From: Endozoicomonas sp965208385
Lineage (GTDB): Bacteria > Pseudomonadota > Gammaproteobacteria > Pseudomonadales > Endozoicomonadaceae
Length of the DNA stretch: 64,000 nucleotides
NCBI GenBank assembly: GCA_965208385.1
Contig: CBDBOO010000044.1
Location: 1-64,000, forward strand
Direction of reading: 5' to 3'
How positions within the stretch are numbered: the stretch's first letter is position 1; each line of letters begins with the position of its first letter. A model generated the notes under the pieces. That model had not been told where the DNA came from. It did not search any database and worked only from the letters and a program-made list of their open reading frames with translations. This document shows, piece after piece, positions 63,011 through 64,000 of the stretch. The position numbers and the translations under genes were made by a program.

Positions 63011-63283
63011 GAATGTCCAATTATCCGATGTGGCAAAGGTTTATACGAAGGCTGTCCGTAGCTGGATTCAGGGTCTAAAGCCATATTTTTCGCTCAAGGT
63101 GAATACTGGGGATTTCAGAGGCCCTGATTGAGGAATAGACGATTTAATGACCAGCTTTCTGTTAAAAAAAGGATAACGACTGAATGTACAGTCTGACGTG
63201 AGCATAAACGGTTTTTATAAACTGAAGCAATAAGTCGAATGCTTTTATAAGCTTATAGAAATGGAAACAATCAGGATTTATCT

Positions 63284-64000
63284 GTGGACAGCCTTGGCCC
63301 CCAGGAACAGCAACCACTGGTCAGTGATACGAAAGCAGGGCCAAATGCTGATGATATTAAAAATAGACCTATTGGAACTGATGGCCAGAGAACCATAAAA
63401 AAAGAGGATGGTGAAGATTTACCCTCGGTGAAGACAGGTAAAAAAGAACATCCTGATAGAGATGTCAGTTTACGGAAAAGAAGTATCAGTCATTCAGAAG
63501 GCGAACCTTTGTTGCAACAGAATGGCGCAGCGGCCACAAAAACAGACAAGAACTATATTTCCACTCGTTCCCACCGATTGAACAAGGTGTTGATTCAGAT
63601 AAAAAAAGGATTGAAACGAATCAAGCCCGAGAAACTCATCAAAATCTATAAAGAACTGGCCCTCCTGCCTAAAACAAGAACCTATGGCGATCGCTATGAG
63701 GGTAAAGGTATTCCTGAGAGTGAAGTCAAATTATACAAAGATCCGAAAATTCTATTACTGAGGGGTATGACTGTGAATCCCTTTTATCACGCCTGTATGG
63801 TGTTTGGTGACCCTGCTTTGGACGAGGCTCGGTTTGTTCAAATCAACGACACCAATAATTATCCTGAATTTATGACACGAGAACAGTTTTTTAAGTACAT
63901 GGATAAGGAGGGTGGAAATATTGTGGGTGTTTGGGAACCCAAAGAAGATAGAAATAAGATGGCAGGCATTATAAAGAAAGATTCTCTTGTGAAACTGGCG
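63284..64000 (+). CDS. 5' part of an unrecognised, effector-like gene running off the window
   Basis: A GTG with TCAGGA seven bases upstream opens 239 codons without a stop to the window edge. The first 90 residues are disordered and rich in Gln, Lys, Asp, Ser and Gly (LGPQEQQPLVSDTKAG), typical of secreted effectors. A Lys-rich helix (LNKVLIQIKKGLKRIKPEKL) is followed by folded sequence (LLLRGMTVNPFYHACMVFGDP). No family is recognised. The stop codon and the rest of the gene lie outside, so the length is unknown. Confidence 0.6.
   Translation, partial: MDSLGPQEQQPLVSDTKAGPNADDIKNRPIGTDGQRTIKKEDGEDLPSVKTGKKEHPDRDVSLRKRSISHSEGEPLLQQNGAAATKTDKNYISTRSHRLNKVLIQIKKGLKRIKPEKLIKIYKELALLPKTRTYGDRYEGKGIPESEVKLYKDPKILLLRGMTVNPFYHACMVFGDPALDEARFVQINDTNNYPEFMTREQFFKYMDKEGGNIVGVWEPKEDRNKMAGIIKKDSLVKLA

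Noticed and set aside
1..64000. tRNA, rRNA or prophage genes
   Set aside because: No cloverleaf-like, ribosomal or phage structural sequence was recognised, though a scan by eye can miss single tRNAs.

Overview
The window looks like a chromosomal segment of a marine-type gammaproteobacterium. NrdR, NorR, LpxL, DeaD, FadD, ScsBCD, MoaA and MobB are all gammaproteobacterial in character. The load of transposons and of effector-like or Cys-rich proteins would suit a host-associated member of the Oceanospirillales such as Endozoicomonas. That placement is an inference from gene content, not something the bases prove. No rRNA, tRNA, CRISPR array or phage module was seen.

Layout. 1-2.3 kb: an integrase-type IS between a truncated ORF and a Cys-rich exported protein. 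2.5-8.7 kb: nrdR, an ElaA-like acetyltransferase, a repeat-built membrane protein, a membrane zinc protease, a LysE-type exporter, a broken alpha/beta hydrolase and lpxL. 8.9-12 kb: nrdG and a broken nrdD behind paired NrdR boxes. 12-16.7 kb: one large effector-like gene cut by an IS110 element and separated from its ribosome binding site by a miniature transposon. 16.9-22.9 kb: a SEC-C protein, then a nitric-oxide module (nnrS, a small membrane protein, a shortened truncated hemoglobin, a sigma-54 promoter with NorR sites, norR) and a second LysE exporter. 23-31.8 kb: an SLC13 transporter, a secreted deformylase-like protein, a TetR gene destroyed by an ISAs1 element plus a miniature transposon, an exported protein of unknown function and an IS1634 element. 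31.9-43.8 kb: a TonB copper receptor, a frameshifted outer-membrane protein, an acyl-CoA synthetase, mobB, a Moco riboswitch with moaA, a cytochrome c, a class III fructose bisphosphatase, an NSS transporter with its tiny MetS-like partner, and an acyltransferase. 44-49.4 kb: deaD with a long leader, trhA, a META lipoprotein, a fatty acid hydroxylase and a GIY-YIG protein. 50-58.7 kb: fadD followed by a fatty-acid catabolic set (two SDRs, LysR, quinone oxidoreductase, acyl-CoA dehydrogenase, APH-like kinase, histidine phosphatase). 59-64 kb: an H-NS-like protein, scsBCD and the start of an effector-like gene.

How it works together. Three themes stand out. First, recent miniature-transposon activity: a 231-232 bp element (two nearly identical copies, 9-bp target duplications) and a 164 bp element (three apparently identical copies, 10-bp target duplications) have broken or rewired nrdD, a hydrolase, tetR and a large effector-like gene. 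In every coding case, removing the insert restores a continuous frame. Second, anaerobic and nitrosative physiology is being lost: nrdD is cut, the truncated hemoglobin lacks the segment that should carry its heme ligand, and a YeaR-like gene is a remnant, yet the regulators (NrdR, NorR) and their DNA sites remain. Third, the 50-58.7 kb fatty-acid region pairs an ACAD10/11-type dehydrogenase with an APH-type kinase, the combination known from 4-hydroxyacyl-CoA catabolism.
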